Below are positions 23,930 through 34,472 of a stretch of 50,170 nucleotides of DNA, piece by piece. Positions within the stretch are counted from its first letter, which is position 1. Every line of letters starts with the position of its first letter. The notes under the pieces are model-generated. The model was given only the letters and a program-made list of their open reading frames with translations, was not told where the DNA came from and did no database searches. Made by a program: the position numbers and the translations under genes. Source of the stretch: Thermoanaerobacterium butyriciformans (GTDB taxonomy: Bacteria; Bacillota; Thermoanaerobacteria; Thermoanaerobacterales; Thermoanaerobacteraceae); the NCBI RefSeq assembly GCF_017874545.1, contig NZ_JAGGLT010000024.1:1-50170 (forward strand), in the 5' to 3' direction.

Positions 23930-25510
23930 GTGAGGTCGAAAAAGTATGTAGCTGTCTTTTTATTGTTTCTACTTATATTAACCAGTACGTTAAACTACGT
24001 AGATGCCAGCATTAGTCTGCCGAGTTTAGTTAAAATTGGACTTTTTTATGGTTCCAGCTCTTTGTCTTCTTATTCATTGTCTTCTGCAAGTGGCTTTAAA
24101 GTGGGAATAAATGACAATGCCGAAAATATCAAATACATATATAACATACCTTCAAGCAGTGTTCAAGTGATGAAAGATGACAATTTTTATCTTCAAGAGG
24201 GAAATTTCCAGGATCAAGCGACAGCAGACAGTGAACAATCAAAAATAAGTTCAAGCATTCCAAATTCGATTGTTGGATATGACGGTAGTTTTCATATTTA
24301 CTTTGGTCCTTATTCAAATCAATCTGATGCAAATTCAGCGATGAAAAGTTTAATAGCGAAATTTCCGGATATAAAGATAGTATCTCCCAATAAAAATATA
24401 GTGATTGCTGTGAATGGCAAAGTTATTTTTTTGTATGCTGGAAGCAATACTCTTTATCTTATGAACTTAACTGGTGATAATCCAATTTCTATTAATGGAA
24501 AAAAGTACAGAGGTTATTATGAATTTATAAGGCAACAAGGAAGTGATATGACTGCAATAAATGTATTGCCTCTAGAAGAATATTTATATGGTGTTGTACC
24601 AGCGGAAATGCCGGCTTCTTGGAATATAGAAGCATTAAAAGCGCAAGCTGTGGCAGCAAGAACTTATGCTGTCTATAATTTAGGCAAGTATAGTAAGTAT
24701 GGATTTGATTTAACAAATGATGTAAATTGTCAGGCGTATAATGGATTTGACGGTGAAAATCCAAATTCAAACAAAGCTGTTGATGATACAAAGGGAGTAA
24801 TTGCTGTTTATAATGGAAAGCCGATAGAAGCTATATTCCATTCTCATAGCGGAGGTTATACAGAAGATAGTGAAAATGTGTATTCAAATAGTGTTCCTTA
24901 TTTAAGAGGTGTTGAGGATAAATATGTGTTTGGTTACAATGAGTCCCTTGATAATTGGTTGGTGGATGTTACTGCAGATTCTATTGAACAAAAATTGAAA
25001 AGCAGTGGTATTGATGTAGGAAATGTGGTCGATGTCAAGGTAACAAGCAAAAGTTGGACAGGCAGAGCTATACAAGTTACAATTTATGGTGATAAAGGGA
25101 ACTATGTTTTGAACAAAAACGACATAAGAGGTTTTTTTAATTTAAAAAGTACGATGATAACAATAAACAACAATGGTGTAAGCAGTGATAGTGAAGCGTA
25201 CATATTATCACAGCAAGGCGTTGTAAAAAAATCTTTACCTAATTTAAGTGCTATATCTGTTAATGGAGTAAAAACCGTTGGCAGTGGTGATGTATATGTT
25301 TTAAGTAGAAGTGGCACAGCCAAGATAAACGGACAAAAGGTTTCGTCTGAGGCATATACAATAAATGGAAGCGGTTATGGACATGGTGTTGGTTTGAGTC
25401 AATATGGAGCTCGTGGGATGGCAGATCATGGGTATAATTATATTGATATATTAAAATACTACTATAAAGGTATTGATGTTTATGATACAATTAATAACAA
25501 GGCTTTATAA
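23930..25510 (+). CDS. SpoIID/LytB domain protein, secreted
   Basis: 526 residues. Signal peptide or anchor at 1-27; a SPOR-like region (about 95-150, LQEGNFQDQATADSEQSKIS then FGPYSNQSDANSAMKSL); SpoIID domain from about 200 (LPLEEYLYGVVPAEMPASW, LKAQAVAARTYA, FHSHSGGYTEDS) to the end (GYGHGVGLSQYGARGMADHG). SpoIID proteins are lytic transglycosylases acting on denuded glycan strands; this is a longer paralogue of the SpoIID engulfment protein. GTG start 23930 with AAAGGGG eight bases upstream. Its position between ruvB and queA suggests cotranscription with unrelated genes. Confidence 0.88.
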   Translation: MRSKKYVAVFLLFLLILTSTLNYVDASISLPSLVKIGLFYGSSSLSSYSLSSASGFKVGINDNAENIKYIYNIPSSSVQVMKDDNFYLQEGNFQDQATADSEQSKISSSIPNSIVGYDGSFHIYFGPYSNQSDANSAMKSLIAKFPDIKIVSPNKNIVIAVNGKVIFLYAGSNTLYLMNLTGDNPISINGKKYRGYYEFIRQQGSDMTAINVLPLEEYLYGVVPAEMPASWNIEALKAQAVAARTYAVYNLGKYSKYGFDLTNDVNCQAYNGFDGENPNSNKAVDDTKGVIAVYNGKPIEAIFHSHSGGYTEDSENVYSNSVPYLRGVEDKYVFGYNESLDNWLVDVTADSIEQKLKSSGIDVGNVVDVKVTSKSWTGRAIQVTIYGDKGNYVLNKNDIRGFFNLKSTMITINNNGVSSDSEAYILSQQGVVKKSLPNLSAISVNGVKTVGSGDVYVLSRSGTAKINGQKVSSEAYTINGSGYGHGVGLSQYGARGMADHGYNYIDILKYYYKGIDVYDTINNKAL

Positions 25511-25540
25511 ATAATTACAGTAATATTTGGAGGCACAAAT

Positions 25541-26566
25541 ATGAATTTACATGAATTTTATTATGATTTACCTGAAGAGCTTATTGCGCAGGAGCCGTTG
25601 AAAAACCGGGACGAATCAAAATTGATGATTTTAAACAAGTTAACAGGTGAGATAAAACATGATATTTTTAAAAATATAATTAGTTATTTAAACCCCAATG
25701 ATGTATTGGTTTTGAATGACACAAAGGTAATACCGGCAAGGTTAATAGGTGTTAGAGAAGATACAGGTGGCAAGATTGAATTTGTTCTCTTAAAAAGGCT
25801 AAGCAAAGATGAATGGGAGATATTAGTTAAGCCTGGAAGGAGGGCAAAAATAGGTTCAAAATTTATTTTTGGCAATGGGGAGTTAAAAGCAGAAATCATT
25901 TCAAACACAGATGTAGGCGGAAGAATTGTTAGATTTAGCTACGAAGGTATTTTTGAAGAAGTACTTGATAAGTTAGGTGAAATGCCAGTACCACCGTATA
26001 TTAAGAAAAAATTGGAAGACAAAAATATGTATCAGACGGTTTATGCAAAACATGAAGGTTCGGCTGCTGCACCTACGGCAGGTTTACATTTTACAAATAA
26101 GCTTTTGGATGACATAAGAAAATATGGAGTAAAAACGGTATTTGTAACTCTTCATGTGGGACTTGGAACTTTTAGACCTGTTAAAGAAGAGGTAATAGAA
26201 AACCATAAAATGCATTCCGAATTTTATACTGTTACAGAAGAAGCGGCACAGGCGATTAACAATGCCAGAAAAAGTGGTGGAAGGATTATTTCAGTTGGCA
26301 CAACTTCTACAAGGACTCTTGAAACAGTAGCAGATGAAAATGGAGTTATTCATGCCGGTAGTGGATGGACTGATATATTTATATATCCAGGATATAAGTA
26401 TAAAGCCGTAGATGGTATTATAACTAATTTTCATTTACCGGAATCTACACTTATTATGATGATATCTGCTTTTGCAGGTAAGGAAAATGTCATGAATGCA
26501 TATAAAATAGCAATAGAAAATAAGTATAGATTTTATAGTTTTGGTGATGCAATGCTAATCATTTAA
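25541..26566 (+). CDS. queA: tRNA preQ1(34) S-adenosylmethionine ribosyltransferase-isomerase
   Basis: 341 residues, normal length. Transfers the ribosyl part of SAM to preQ1 at tRNA position 34 to give epoxyqueuosine. Family motifs: [50 protein letters not shown] [11 protein letters not shown], and [22 protein letters not shown] precedes the ATG. Followed by tgt, as in Bacillus. Confidence 0.96.
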   Translation: MNLHEFYYDLPEELIAQEPLKNRDESKLMILNKLTGEIKHDIFKNIISYLNPNDVLVLNDTKVIPARLIGVREDTGGKIEFVLLKRLSKDEWEILVKPGRRAKIGSKFIFGNGELKAEIISNTDVGGRIVRFSYEGIFEEVLDKLGEMPVPPYIKKKLEDKNMYQTVYAKHEGSAAAPTAGLHFTNKLLDDIRKYGVKTVFVTLHVGLGTFRPVKEEVIENHKMHSEFYTVTEEAAQAINNARKSGGRIISVGTTSTRTLETVADENGVIHAGSGWTDIFIYPGYKYKAVDGIITNFHLPESTLIMMISAFAGKENVMNAYKIAIENKYRFYSFGDAMLII

Positions 26567-27706
<1,140 letters not shown>

Positions 27707-27707
27707 A

Positions 27708-27992
27708 ATGAACGCGCAGACGATTTATTTGATTGGCGAAATTGTAATTTTTATGGCAATTTTTTACTTTCTACTAATATTGCCACAGCAGAGAAGAGAA
27801 AAGAAAGAGAAAGCCATGATTGATGCACTAAAACCCGGTGATGAGATTTTGACAAAAAGCGGTATTTACGGCAAGATATTAAACATAAAAGACGATGCAA
27901 TTACGATTGAAGTCGGTGCTGATAAGGTTAAACTGAAGATAGCTAAATGGTCAGTTGGAAGAGTTTTAAACTCTCAAAGTGAAAATAAATAA
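27708..27992 (+). CDS. yajC: Preprotein translocase subunit YajC
   Basis: 94 residues: one membrane helix (about 9-25) followed by LPQQRREKKEKAMIDAL and PGDEILTKSGIYGKI, the YajC core. Auxiliary to SecDF. ATG 27708 follows AAGGAGG; it starts one base after the tgt stop. secD and secF are 2.2 kb further on, separated by the scf genes. Confidence 0.93.
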   Translation: MNAQTIYLIGEIVIFMAIFYFLLILPQQRREKKEKAMIDALKPGDEILTKSGIYGKILNIKDDAITIEVGADKVKLKIAKWSVGRVLNSQSENK

Positions 27993-27996
27993 GCAT

Positions 27997-28021
27997 AAAT
28001 GCGGGTAACCGCATTTTTTTT
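27997..28021 (+). terminator. Intrinsic terminator after yajC
   Basis: AAATGCGG and CCGCATTT, eight pairs around GTAA, followed by T. Ends the ruvC-yajC transcription unit. Confidence 0.92.
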
Positions 28022-28098
28022 ATGGGATTAAATTAAAATGTAATATTGTTTTTTTTACTGCATAAAATTTATTGATAAATAAGAGGGAGGTGCCATAC

Positions 28099-28491
28099 TT
28101 GAAGGGCAAAGTTCAAAATTATAATAATAGAGTATTAAATATACCTGGCATAATCATAGGGCTATTGGTAAGTTATATAATTACTTTGGCATTTTTCATT
28201 GTGTATGCATTAATATTGACGTACACACCTCTTTCAGAATTAACACTTCCTACATTGACAATGCTGATAACGATAATTGGCATAGTTTTGGCTGGTGCAA
28301 TAGCTGCGCGTCATACAAGAAGCAAAGGGTGGCTAAATGGGGGCTTGGCCGGTCTTCTATATGTTTTGATTATGCTATTTCTAGGTACATATATTATAAA
28401 AGAAGCAGGATTAACTTCAGTCATAGCTTTAAAACTTTTATGGGGAATTATTTTAGGTGCTATTGGTGGTATGATAGGTATTAATCTATAG
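28099..28491 (+). CDS. TIGR04086 family membrane protein
   Basis: 130 residues with four predicted membrane helices (about 18-40, 50-68, 79-96, 106-128) and the GAIAARHTRSKGWLNGGLAG loop. Resembles Bacillus YrzE, which also lies after yajC. Function unknown. I take the TTG at 28099, seven bases after GGGAGGTG; an in-frame TTG at 28072 lies ahead of that site. Confidence 0.85.
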   Translation: MKGKVQNYNNRVLNIPGIIIGLLVSYIITLAFFIVYALILTYTPLSELTLPTLTMLITIIGIVLAGAIAARHTRSKGWLNGGLAGLLYVLIMLFLGTYIIKEAGLTSVIALKLLWGIILGAIGGMIGINL

Positions 28492-28512
28492 CTTTTATTG
28501 TCGTAAATTATA

Positions 28513-28521
28513 TGATATAAT
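28513..28521 (+). promoter_or_regulatory. Extended -10 promoter of scfA
   Basis: TGATATAAT, an extended -10 (TG-N-TATAAT), 25 bases before the scfA start; no good -35 is visible. Confidence 0.55.
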
Positions 28522-28545
28522 CAATTAGGAAGAGGAGGTATGAAA

Positions 28546-28683
28546 ATGAGACATATTGTAACAATCAATAGAACATCATTGAAAGATAGCCTGAAAAAAC
28601 CTGGCTGTGGAGAATGTCAGGCATCATGCCAATCTGCTTGCAAGACTTCGTGCACTGTTGCAAATCAGGAGTGCCAAAATTAA
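28546..28683 (+). CDS. scfA: SCIFF ranthipeptide precursor
   Basis: 45 codons, precursor of the six-cysteines-in-forty-five peptide made by nearly all clostridia. It reads MRHIVTINRTSLKDSLKKPG at the start and carries six cysteines at 21, 24, 28, 32, 36 and 43. The leader half is the recognition part; the cysteine-rich core is cross-linked by the radical SAM enzyme encoded next. GAGGAGG is eight bases before ATG 28546; an ATG at 28540 abuts the ribosome site and is unlikely. The biological role of SCIFF is not established. Confidence 0.95.
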   Translation: MRHIVTINRTSLKDSLKKPGCGECQASCQSACKTSCTVANQECQN

Positions 28684-28698
28684 ATTTTACATAGGCTG

Positions 28699-28725
28699 AT
28701 GGCAGTAATATATTATTACTGCCAT
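28699..28725 (+). promoter_or_regulatory. Hairpin between scfA and scfB
   Basis: ATGGCAGTAATA and TATTACTGCCAT, 12 perfect pairs around three bases, with only a short T-run after. It could be a partial terminator or a processing/stability element that yields more precursor than maturase. Confidence 0.7.
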
Positions 28726-28747
28726 TTAAAATGTTTAGGAGGTTAAA

Positions 28748-30139
28748 ATGTATAGCAAGATACATAAATATAAACAACTTGGTATGAATATTGTAGTTGA
28801 TCCTGTAAGTGGATCAATTCATGTTGTGGATGATTTGACGTATGAAATATTAGATTTGTACACTGAGAATGATTTTAATACTATAGTTAGTTTGCTGAAA
28901 AATAAATATTCTGAAGATGAAATTAAAGATGCATATGATGAAATAGAATCACTACGAAATAAGGGACTTCTTTATTCTGAAGATGTGTACAAGGATTTAG
29001 ATATAAATAGAGAAAACTCTGTCATAAAAGCTATTTGTCTTAATGTGGCACATGATTGCAATTTAAGATGCAGTTATTGTTTTGCATCTACAGGGGATTT
29101 TAAAGGCGGCAGGAAACTGATGTCGTATGAAGTTGGAAAGAAAGCGATAGATTTTTTAATTAAAAATTCAGGCAATAGGAAGGTTGTGGAGGTAGACTTT
29201 TTTGGCGGAGAGCCACTTATGAACTTTGAAGTTGTAAAAAAAATAGTTGAGTACGGAAGAGATGAAGCTGAAAAACATGGAAAAACTATTAAATATACAA
29301 TCACGACAAATGGAGTATTGCTTGATGATGAAAAATCAACATATATAAATGAGAATTTTTCTAATGTAGTGTTGAGTCTTGATGGCAGAAAAGAGATAAA
29401 TGACGGTATGAGAAAAAGGATTGATGGCAGTGGATCATACGATGTTATTGCTCCAAAGATTAAAAACTTTGTTTTTAAAAGAGGCAATAAAGAACATTAT
29501 GTTAGAGGAACTTTTACAGCAAAAAATTTAGATTTTACAGATGATGTTTTGCACTTGGCCGACATGGGTATAAGAGAGATATCTGTAGAGCCAGTGGTAG
29601 AAAAGGAAGATACAGATTACACATTGAAACAAGAACATTTGGAAAGAATTTTGAAAGAATATGATAGACTTACAGAAGAGTATATAAAAAGGATTGATGA
29701 AGGAAGGCCATTTTCTTTTTATCATTTTAAAATCAGCTTAGATAATGGTCCTTGTATAAAGAAAAGGCTACAGGGTTGCGGTGCTGGATTTGAATACGCA
29801 GCAATAACACCAGATGGTGAAATATATCCATGTCACCAATTTGTAGGTAATGAGTTATATAAATTAGGAAACGTAGATAGTGGAATTGAAAATAAGCTAT
29901 TGCAAGAGAAATTCATGGAAAGCGACATATATAAAAGAGAAGAGTGCAGCCAGTGTTGGGCAAGATTTTATTGCAGTGGTGGATGTTTTGCCAATAATTA
30001 TAATATGAATGGTGATATAAATAAACCGTATGAACTGTCATGTGAAATGCAAAAAAAGAGATTTGAGTGTGCTATAGCAATAAAAGCATATGAAATGATG
30101 TTCAAGAAAAATAATAAGCCACAGCAATTTGATAATTGA
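28748..30139 (+). CDS. scfB: Radical SAM SCIFF maturase (thioether-forming)
   Basis: 463 residues. N-terminal precursor-binding region (1-85, RRE-like), radical SAM cluster CX3CX2C at C104-C108-C111 (DCNLRCSYC), FFGGEPLMNFE, and a C-terminal SPASM-type domain with cysteines from about 336 on (GPCIKKR, QGCGAG, YPCHQF, CSQCWARFYCSGGCF). Installs cysteine thioether cross-links in the peptide encoded just upstream. TAGGAGG before the ATG. Typical family length and complete motifs. Confidence 0.96.
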   Translation: MYSKIHKYKQLGMNIVVDPVSGSIHVVDDLTYEILDLYTENDFNTIVSLLKNKYSEDEIKDAYDEIESLRNKGLLYSEDVYKDLDINRENSVIKAICLNVAHDCNLRCSYCFASTGDFKGGRKLMSYEVGKKAIDFLIKNSGNRKVVEVDFFGGEPLMNFEVVKKIVEYGRDEAEKHGKTIKYTITTNGVLLDDEKSTYINENFSNVVLSLDGRKEINDGMRKRIDGSGSYDVIAPKIKNFVFKRGNKEHYVRGTFTAKNLDFTDDVLHLADMGIREISVEPVVEKEDTDYTLKQEHLERILKEYDRLTEEYIKRIDEGRPFSFYHFKISLDNGPCIKKRLQGCGAGFEYAAITPDGEIYPCHQFVGNELYKLGNVDSGIENKLLQEKFMESDIYKREECSQCWARFYCSGGCFANNYNMNGDINKPYELSCEMQKKRFECAIAIKAYEMMFKKNNKPQQFDN

Positions 30140-30164
30140 CCGTTTACAATAAAAGTAATATAAT
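30136..30164 (+). promoter_or_regulatory. Promoter of secDF
   Basis: TTGACC (30136-30141), 17-base spacer, TATAAT (30159-30164), starting over the scfB stop codon. Confidence 0.75.
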
Positions 30165-30196
30165 AAAACATAGCGAACAAAAGAAAGGGGATTATG

Positions 30197-31432
30197 ATGA
30201 GATCGAGAGGATTGGCAAAATTTTTATCAGTAATCGTACTTGCCGTAATAGTAGCTTATGTTGCTTTTTTTGGTATTAATGCCGGAAATTATTCAATTAA
30301 GCCAGTTCAAGATAGCATAAGGCTGGGACTTGATTTGCGGGGCGGTGTTTATGTACTGGAACAAGCGGAAGGAAAAGTAACACAGGATGCAATGACAAGA
30401 GCGATCTCTATAATAAGAAACAGGGTAGACTCTCTAGGTGTTTCACAGCCGCTTATAGTTCAACAGGGCTCGAATAGGATAAGGATAGAGATACCGGGTG
30501 TAAATGATCCAGACCAAGTTATTTCGTATTTAGGTCAGACAGCCCAGCTTAAATTTGTAGGTCCGGATGGCAAGGTTATATTAACAGGTGCGGATGTTAA
30601 AGATTCAAAAGCAGTCTATCAAACGAGTCAGGCTGGTGTACAAGAACCTGTTGTCACACTTGATTTAAACAGCAAGGGTGCAAAAGCTTTTGCTGATGCT
30701 ACTGGGAAATTTGTAGGTCAACAAATAGCGATAGTTCTTGACGATAAGACAATATCAGCACCAGTAGTGAAGGAACAAATTACTGGTGGTCAAGCTGTTA
30801 TAAATGGCATGAAAGATTTTAATGAAGCTAAAAATTTAGCAAATCTCATAAGAGGCGGTGCGCTTCCAGTTACATTAAAGCAGGTTGAATACAGTTCTGT
30901 TGGTGCAACACTAGGACCAAGTGCATTAAAGGCCAGTGAAGAAGCGGGTATGTATGGACTTTTAATAGTTTTATTGTTTATGATAGCTTTCTATAGGCTG
31001 CCTGGATTGATAGCAGATATAGCTCTTGGTATATACATTTTAATAAACTTTATCGTATACGCATTGTTGCATGTTACGTTGGACTTGCCTGGTATTGCCG
31101 GTATGCTTTTGTCAATAGGTATGGCGGTTGACGCTAATATAATCATTTTTGAAAGAATGAAAGAAGAGATGAGAGCAGGAAAATCTATAAGAGCTTCCTT
31201 AGACGCCGGATTTAGAAAAGCATTTGTTGCTGTATTTGATTCAAACATTACGACACTGATAGCAGCATTTGTCTTGTTTTTCATGGGGGCAGGAACTGTA
31301 AAAGGATTTGCTTTAACGCTTATAATAGGTGTTATCTCCAGTATGTTTACAGCAATTACTGTTTCTAGATTCTTATTAAAATCAGTTGTTGAAACAGAAT
31401 TTACGAAAAACATAAGAGTATACGGTGCATAA
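30197..31432 (+). CDS. secD: Protein translocase subunit SecD
   Basis: 411 residues, RND-type membrane protein aiding late steps of Sec export with proton flux. First helix about 8-27, then LGLDLRGGVYVLE, the extracytoplasmic P1 domain to about 240, and five more helices in the C-terminal part with GMAVDANIIIFERMKEE. Two ATG codons are in tandem; the second (30197) is six bases from AAAGGGG, the first only three. Overlap with secF's ribosome site. Confidence 0.96.
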   Translation: MRSRGLAKFLSVIVLAVIVAYVAFFGINAGNYSIKPVQDSIRLGLDLRGGVYVLEQAEGKVTQDAMTRAISIIRNRVDSLGVSQPLIVQQGSNRIRIEIPGVNDPDQVISYLGQTAQLKFVGPDGKVILTGADVKDSKAVYQTSQAGVQEPVVTLDLNSKGAKAFADATGKFVGQQIAIVLDDKTISAPVVKEQITGGQAVINGMKDFNEAKNLANLIRGGALPVTLKQVEYSSVGATLGPSALKASEEAGMYGLLIVLLFMIAFYRLPGLIADIALGIYILINFIVYALLHVTLDLPGIAGMLLSIGMAVDANIIIFERMKEEMRAGKSIRASLDAGFRKAFVAVFDSNITTLIAAFVLFFMGAGTVKGFALTLIIGVISSMFTAITVSRFLLKSVVETEFTKNIRVYGA

Positions 31433-31445
31433 GGAGGCGAATACG

Positions 31446-32384
31446 ATGAGATGGAATAATATAAAGTGGAATATAGATGTAATTGGAAAGACGAAAGTGT
31501 GGTTTACAATATCGGGCATAATAATACTTGCAGGGCTTATTGCTTTATTTACGATGGGGTTAAATTGGGGACTTGATTTTACTGGTGGTACGGTAGCTCA
31601 ATTTGACATGCACAGAACAGTAACGACAACTATAAATAATGAGATTACAAATATTTTAAGGAGCAATGGCGTTAAAGAATCGCAGGTAAAGGCTATAGGT
31701 CCAAACAATACACATGTATCAATTACTACGCCTAGCCTTGACGATAAAACTAGAACTGCCATTATAAATGAGCTTAAGTCAAAGTACAAATTATCTGATA
31801 ATGATTTGGTATCATCGCAAAACGTCAGTGCATCAATAGGTAAGGAAATGCAGTTTGGTACATTGCTGGCTTGTGTAGTTGCTTCTCTTTTGATGCTAAT
31901 TTATATAGGCTTTAGATTTAATTTCGAAATGGGTGCTGCGGCTGTCTTAGCTTTAATACATGATATTTTAATATTGATATCTGCTTATGCACTGCTTAGG
32001 ATTGTCGTAGATACTCCATTCGTTGCTGCAATACTTACTGTTTTTGGCTATTCTATCAATGATACGATTGTTATATTTGATAGGATTAGGGATAACATTA
32101 AATTGATGAGAAAGGCAAGCTACAAGGAAATAGCAAATGTCAGTGTAAATGAAACGATGACCCGTTCAATAAATACAGTAATGACAGTTTTACTTATGCT
32201 TATACTTATGTACTTCTTAGGACCAGCGTCTATAAAGAGTTTTGCTTTGCCTCTTTTAGTAGGTATTGCTAGTGGTGCATATTCTTCAATATTTATTGCT
32301 ACTCCCCTTTGGGTAATATTTAAGGATAGAGAAGGAAAAAATAGAGTAGGAAACAGAGTAGGAAATAAACCCCAAAAGGCATGA
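31446..32384 (+). CDS. secF: Protein translocase subunit SecF
   Basis: 312 residues: LGLDFTGGT-type motif (WGLDFTGGTVAQFD), periplasmic loop to about 135, five helices and GYSINDTIVIFDRIRDN. ATG 31446 has AAGGAGG six bases upstream; an in-frame GTG at 31425 lies inside the secD end. Forms the SecDF complex with the upstream gene. Confidence 0.96.
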   Translation: MRWNNIKWNIDVIGKTKVWFTISGIIILAGLIALFTMGLNWGLDFTGGTVAQFDMHRTVTTTINNEITNILRSNGVKESQVKAIGPNNTHVSITTPSLDDKTRTAIINELKSKYKLSDNDLVSSQNVSASIGKEMQFGTLLACVVASLLMLIYIGFRFNFEMGAAAVLALIHDILILISAYALLRIVVDTPFVAAILTVFGYSINDTIVIFDRIRDNIKLMRKASYKEIANVSVNETMTRSINTVMTVLLMLILMYFLGPASIKSFALPLLVGIASGAYSSIFIATPLWVIFKDREGKNRVGNRVGNKPQKA

Positions 32385-32398
32385 TAGGAGGTGATAGC

Positions 32399-32710
32399 AT
32401 GCTTAAAGAGATGTTTCTTGCAGGTCTCGGTGCTGTTTCTCTGACGAAAGATAAATTAGAGGAGATAGCCCAAGAGCTTATAAAGCGGGGTGAACTTACT
32501 GCAGAAGAAAAAAATAATTTTATAAACAATGCTTTAAGTTCAGTAAACAAGCAAAAACAGATTATTAAGGACAAAGCTTACGAAAATTTTCAACAGTTAG
32601 CAAAAGAAGCGAATCTTGTAACCAGAGATGAATACAATTTGTTGCTTGAAAGAGTAGCTGAACTTGAGAGTAAAATAAACCAGTCTAATATTGACAATCA
32701 AAATCTGTAA
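32399..32710 (+). CDS. Phasin/PHA-regulator-like coiled-coil protein
   Basis: 103 residues, helical and charged. Starts MLKEMFLAGLGAVSLTKDKL, has ELIKRGELTAEEKNNFI and a heptad-like end (LLLERVAELESKINQ). This layout is that of small phasin-like or polyhydroxyalkanoate-regulator-like proteins of clostridia. ATG 32399 follows AGGAGGTGAT; an in-frame ATG at 32381 precedes that site. It lies ahead of a UbiB-family kinase, a frequent partner, but no PHA genes are visible. Confidence 0.7.
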   Translation: MLKEMFLAGLGAVSLTKDKLEEIAQELIKRGELTAEEKNNFINNALSSVNKQKQIIKDKAYENFQQLAKEANLVTRDEYNLLLERVAELESKINQSNIDNQNL

Positions 32711-32775
32711 ATTTCATTATTAGTGGCATAATACTTTTAGGTATATTGCCGCTATATTTTTATTGAGGTGTAAAG

Positions 32776-34446
32776 ATGAAATTATTTAGCATTTTTTCAA
32801 ATAGAAAATACATAAAAAGGTACAAAGAAATATTAAAAATTCTTACGAAAAATGGATTTGGTTTTATTTCTGAAGTTTTGTCGAAAAAGAAAAGTATTCC
32901 ATTTGTGTACATTCGCAAGAATGATTTACCTGCCGCTTTATCTGAGCGGATTCGTCTCACACTGGAAGAACTTGGCCCAACATTTGTGAAGATGGGGCAA
33001 TTGTTAAGCACCAGGCCCGATTTGCTTCCGCATGATATAATTGTTGAATTATCAAAGCTTCAGGATAATGTTCCACCTGTTGAATTTGAAACAATAAAGA
33101 AAATAATTGAAGAAGAACTTAATGATGACATTTCGAATTTATTTACAAGCTTTGATGAAAAACCGATCGCATCAGCGTCAATCGGGCAAGTTTACAGGGC
33201 CCGGACAAGGGAAGGCCATGATGTAGTAGTAAAAGTCCAAAGACCAGGTATATATGATAAAATAAATGGTGATATTATCATCTTAAAGACTATAGCCAAC
33301 ATTTTAAACGAACGGCTTACCGATTCGCCGGTCGATTTTGTGGATATAGTAAATGAGCTATCTGAATCGCTGTTAAACGAATTAGATTATACATTAGAAG
33401 GCAACAATGCGGACAAATTTAGAGAAAATTTTATTAATGAGACATATGTGTACATACCGAAGATATATTGGGAGTATACGACTAAAAAAGTTCTGACGAT
33501 GGAATACATAGATGGAATCAGTGTAAAAAATAAACATAAATTAATTGAAAATGGGTTTGATTTAAAGAAGATTGCATATAACGGTGCGATGTCAATATTA
33601 ATGCAAATATTTGAATTTGGATTTTTTCATGGTGATCCGCATCCTGGAAACATCCTTATCAAATCAGATGGCAAGTTATCATATATAGATTTTGGCATTG
33701 TAGGTTATATAGACAGATCAAATCGTCAAATGATAGTTGAGCTTTTTAAAGCTTTTATCGATAATGATACAGATGAAGTAGTTTCAATTTTGTCGGATAT
33801 GGATGCGATTAGAGATGAAACGAATTTAAGAAATTTAAAGTATGATCTTAGCGGTATGATCAGTTATTTTTACAATACTCCGTTAAAGAACATAAATATA
33901 AATGATTCAGTTAAAAAGATGATGTCCCTCATTTATAAGTACAAGTTAATGATGCCAGCCGAGTTTACACTGCTGCTTAAGTCGTTAGCGACTATAGAAG
34001 GTGTAGGAAAGGAACTTGACCCTGACTTTAGTATTTCTGACATTGCAAGAGATTTTATTAGAAAAATTTATATAAGTAATTTTAATTTTGTAAAAACAAT
34101 AAATGAAAATGCAAAAGATGTGCATAAAATATACGTTCATTTAAAAAAACTTCCATCAAAGCTTCATAGCATAATTTCTAAAATATTAAAGGACAACGTC
34201 AGGGTAAAATTGGATATTGAAGAAACGGAAAAAATGAAATATGATCTTAATTTAATGATAAATAAAATGATAATAAGCATAATAGCTGCATCACTTATTA
34301 TCGGATCATCACTTATAATGTCTTCTGATGGTGGATATAAAATATATGGTTATAATGCAGTAGGGTTGATAGGATATTTAATATCATTCTTTTTATGTAT
34401 GATGATTGTCTACAATATAATTTTTGTTGAGAAAAGGCGTAAATAA
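32776..34446 (+). CDS. UbiB/ABC1/AarF-family atypical kinase
   Basis: 556 residues. Family motifs: VKMGQLLSTRPDLLP (the KxGQ motif), ASIGQVYRA (alanine-rich loop), VVVKVQRPG (lysine), FHGDPHPGNI and YIDFGIVG; two C-terminal membrane helices at about 495-545. Homologues support ubiquinone synthesis, but this organism is an anaerobe probably without quinones, so a lipid-related role is more likely; that is an inference. GAGGTG upstream of the ATG. Confidence 0.93.
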   Translation: MKLFSIFSNRKYIKRYKEILKILTKNGFGFISEVLSKKKSIPFVYIRKNDLPAALSERIRLTLEELGPTFVKMGQLLSTRPDLLPHDIIVELSKLQDNVPPVEFETIKKIIEEELNDDISNLFTSFDEKPIASASIGQVYRARTREGHDVVVKVQRPGIYDKINGDIIILKTIANILNERLTDSPVDFVDIVNELSESLLNELDYTLEGNNADKFRENFINETYVYIPKIYWEYTTKKVLTMEYIDGISVKNKHKLIENGFDLKKIAYNGAMSILMQIFEFGFFHGDPHPGNILIKSDGKLSYIDFGIVGYIDRSNRQMIVELFKAFIDNDTDEVVSILSDMDAIRDETNLRNLKYDLSGMISYFYNTPLKNININDSVKKMMSLIYKYKLMMPAEFTLLLKSLATIEGVGKELDPDFSISDIARDFIRKIYISNFNFVKTINENAKDVHKIYVHLKKLPSKLHSIISKILKDNVRVKLDIEETEKMKYDLNLMINKMIISIIAASLIIGSSLIMSSDGGYKIYGYNAVGLIGYLISFFLCMMIVYNIIFVEKRRK

Positions 34447-34472
34447 TTGCATTTTGTGAGGTGGCCGAAAAT

